Below are positions 10,691 through 11,073 of a stretch of 11,073 nt of DNA, piece by piece. The notes beneath the pieces were generated by a model, which searched no databases, had not been told where the DNA came from, and was given only the letters and a program-made list of their open reading frames with translations. The stretch is from assembly GCA_022496205.1 (NCBI GenBank), contig WTXD01000369.1, positions 1 to 11,073 of the forward strand, in the 5' to 3' direction. The first letter of the stretch is position 1. Each line of letters begins with the position of its first letter. Made by a program: the position numbers and the translations under genes. Origin of the DNA: Gloeopeniophorella convolvens. Its lineage: Eukaryota > Basidiomycota > Agaricomycetes > Russulales.

Positions 10691-11073
10691 CTACAAGATG
10701 GGGAATAGAGATGCCACGGGTGAAAGAACCGCGTCAGACATTGCAAGGCGCCGAAAACAGTGCAGATGGCGAGCCACCTACGGAGGCCCATATCTAGCGC
10801 CCGAGAAAAAGACCGGTGGAGTGAAGGAGCAAGCAGGCTCTCGGGGATTAGATGGACTGGAAGGACTAGCAAGTATTCGGTAACTGACTCGGAGTTGCAG
10901 CGGAGATGCACATTGTGGGTGGGCCTGCGGGATGAGGCCAAGTTGGGGCTGCGGGGTGGCTTAGGCAGTACGGTGCCGTTCTCGGACATGGCCTTCAATT
11001 CACATCCTTGGCTACGAATGAGCTAAACCGGAGCGTACAGAGAGTTTGCGAGTTCTGGGGACGCCGGACCTCG

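Overview
The window looks like nuclear DNA of a basidiomycete fungus, most likely an Agaricomycete. The signs are very short spliceosomal introns (46-83 bp in most cases, one of 146 bp), an F-box protein of a type common in mushrooms, a Zn2Cys6 zinc-cluster protein, a secreted GH11 xylanase with a C-terminal CBM1, and two U6 snRNA genes. Genes are compact and separated by stretches with no convincing coding signal. I see no tRNA, rRNA, CRISPR array, operon or transposon.

Layout from left to right. Positions 1-285 (+) appear to hold the C-terminal end of an F-box/LRR-like protein whose reading frame breaks near 180. Positions 701-825 (+) are U6 copy 1. Positions 1293-2677 (-) hold an F-box gene with a clear F-box and a conserved C-terminal part; several frame shifts suggest it is decaying or contains sequence errors. 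Positions 3820-4727 (-) are an intact six-exon Sec4/Rab8-type GTPase of 208 residues, the exocytosis Rab. Positions 5387-5509 (-) are U6 copy 2. Positions 5807-6632 (-) are a short zinc-cluster protein with no middle homology domain. Positions 7907-8838 (-) are an intact two-exon GH11-CBM1 xylanase of 292 residues with a TATA box. The stretches 2678-3819, 6741-7906 and 8895-11073 hold no gene I can name; weak candidate exons and promoter-like signals in them are reported as such.

The genes do not form a pathway. Sec4 and the xylanase both relate to secretion, but the link is general and there is no sign of a cluster. The most unusual features are the inverted pair of near-identical U6 genes, which match across the transcribed region and diverge at both edges; complementary defects in the two copies (a bulged A in the 5' stem of one, a minimal T4 terminator in the other); a perfect hairpin over a predicted splice donor of the F-box gene; and a local cluster of the octamer GTCGCATA around U6 copy 2. 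I did not find evidence for a wholly new biological system.
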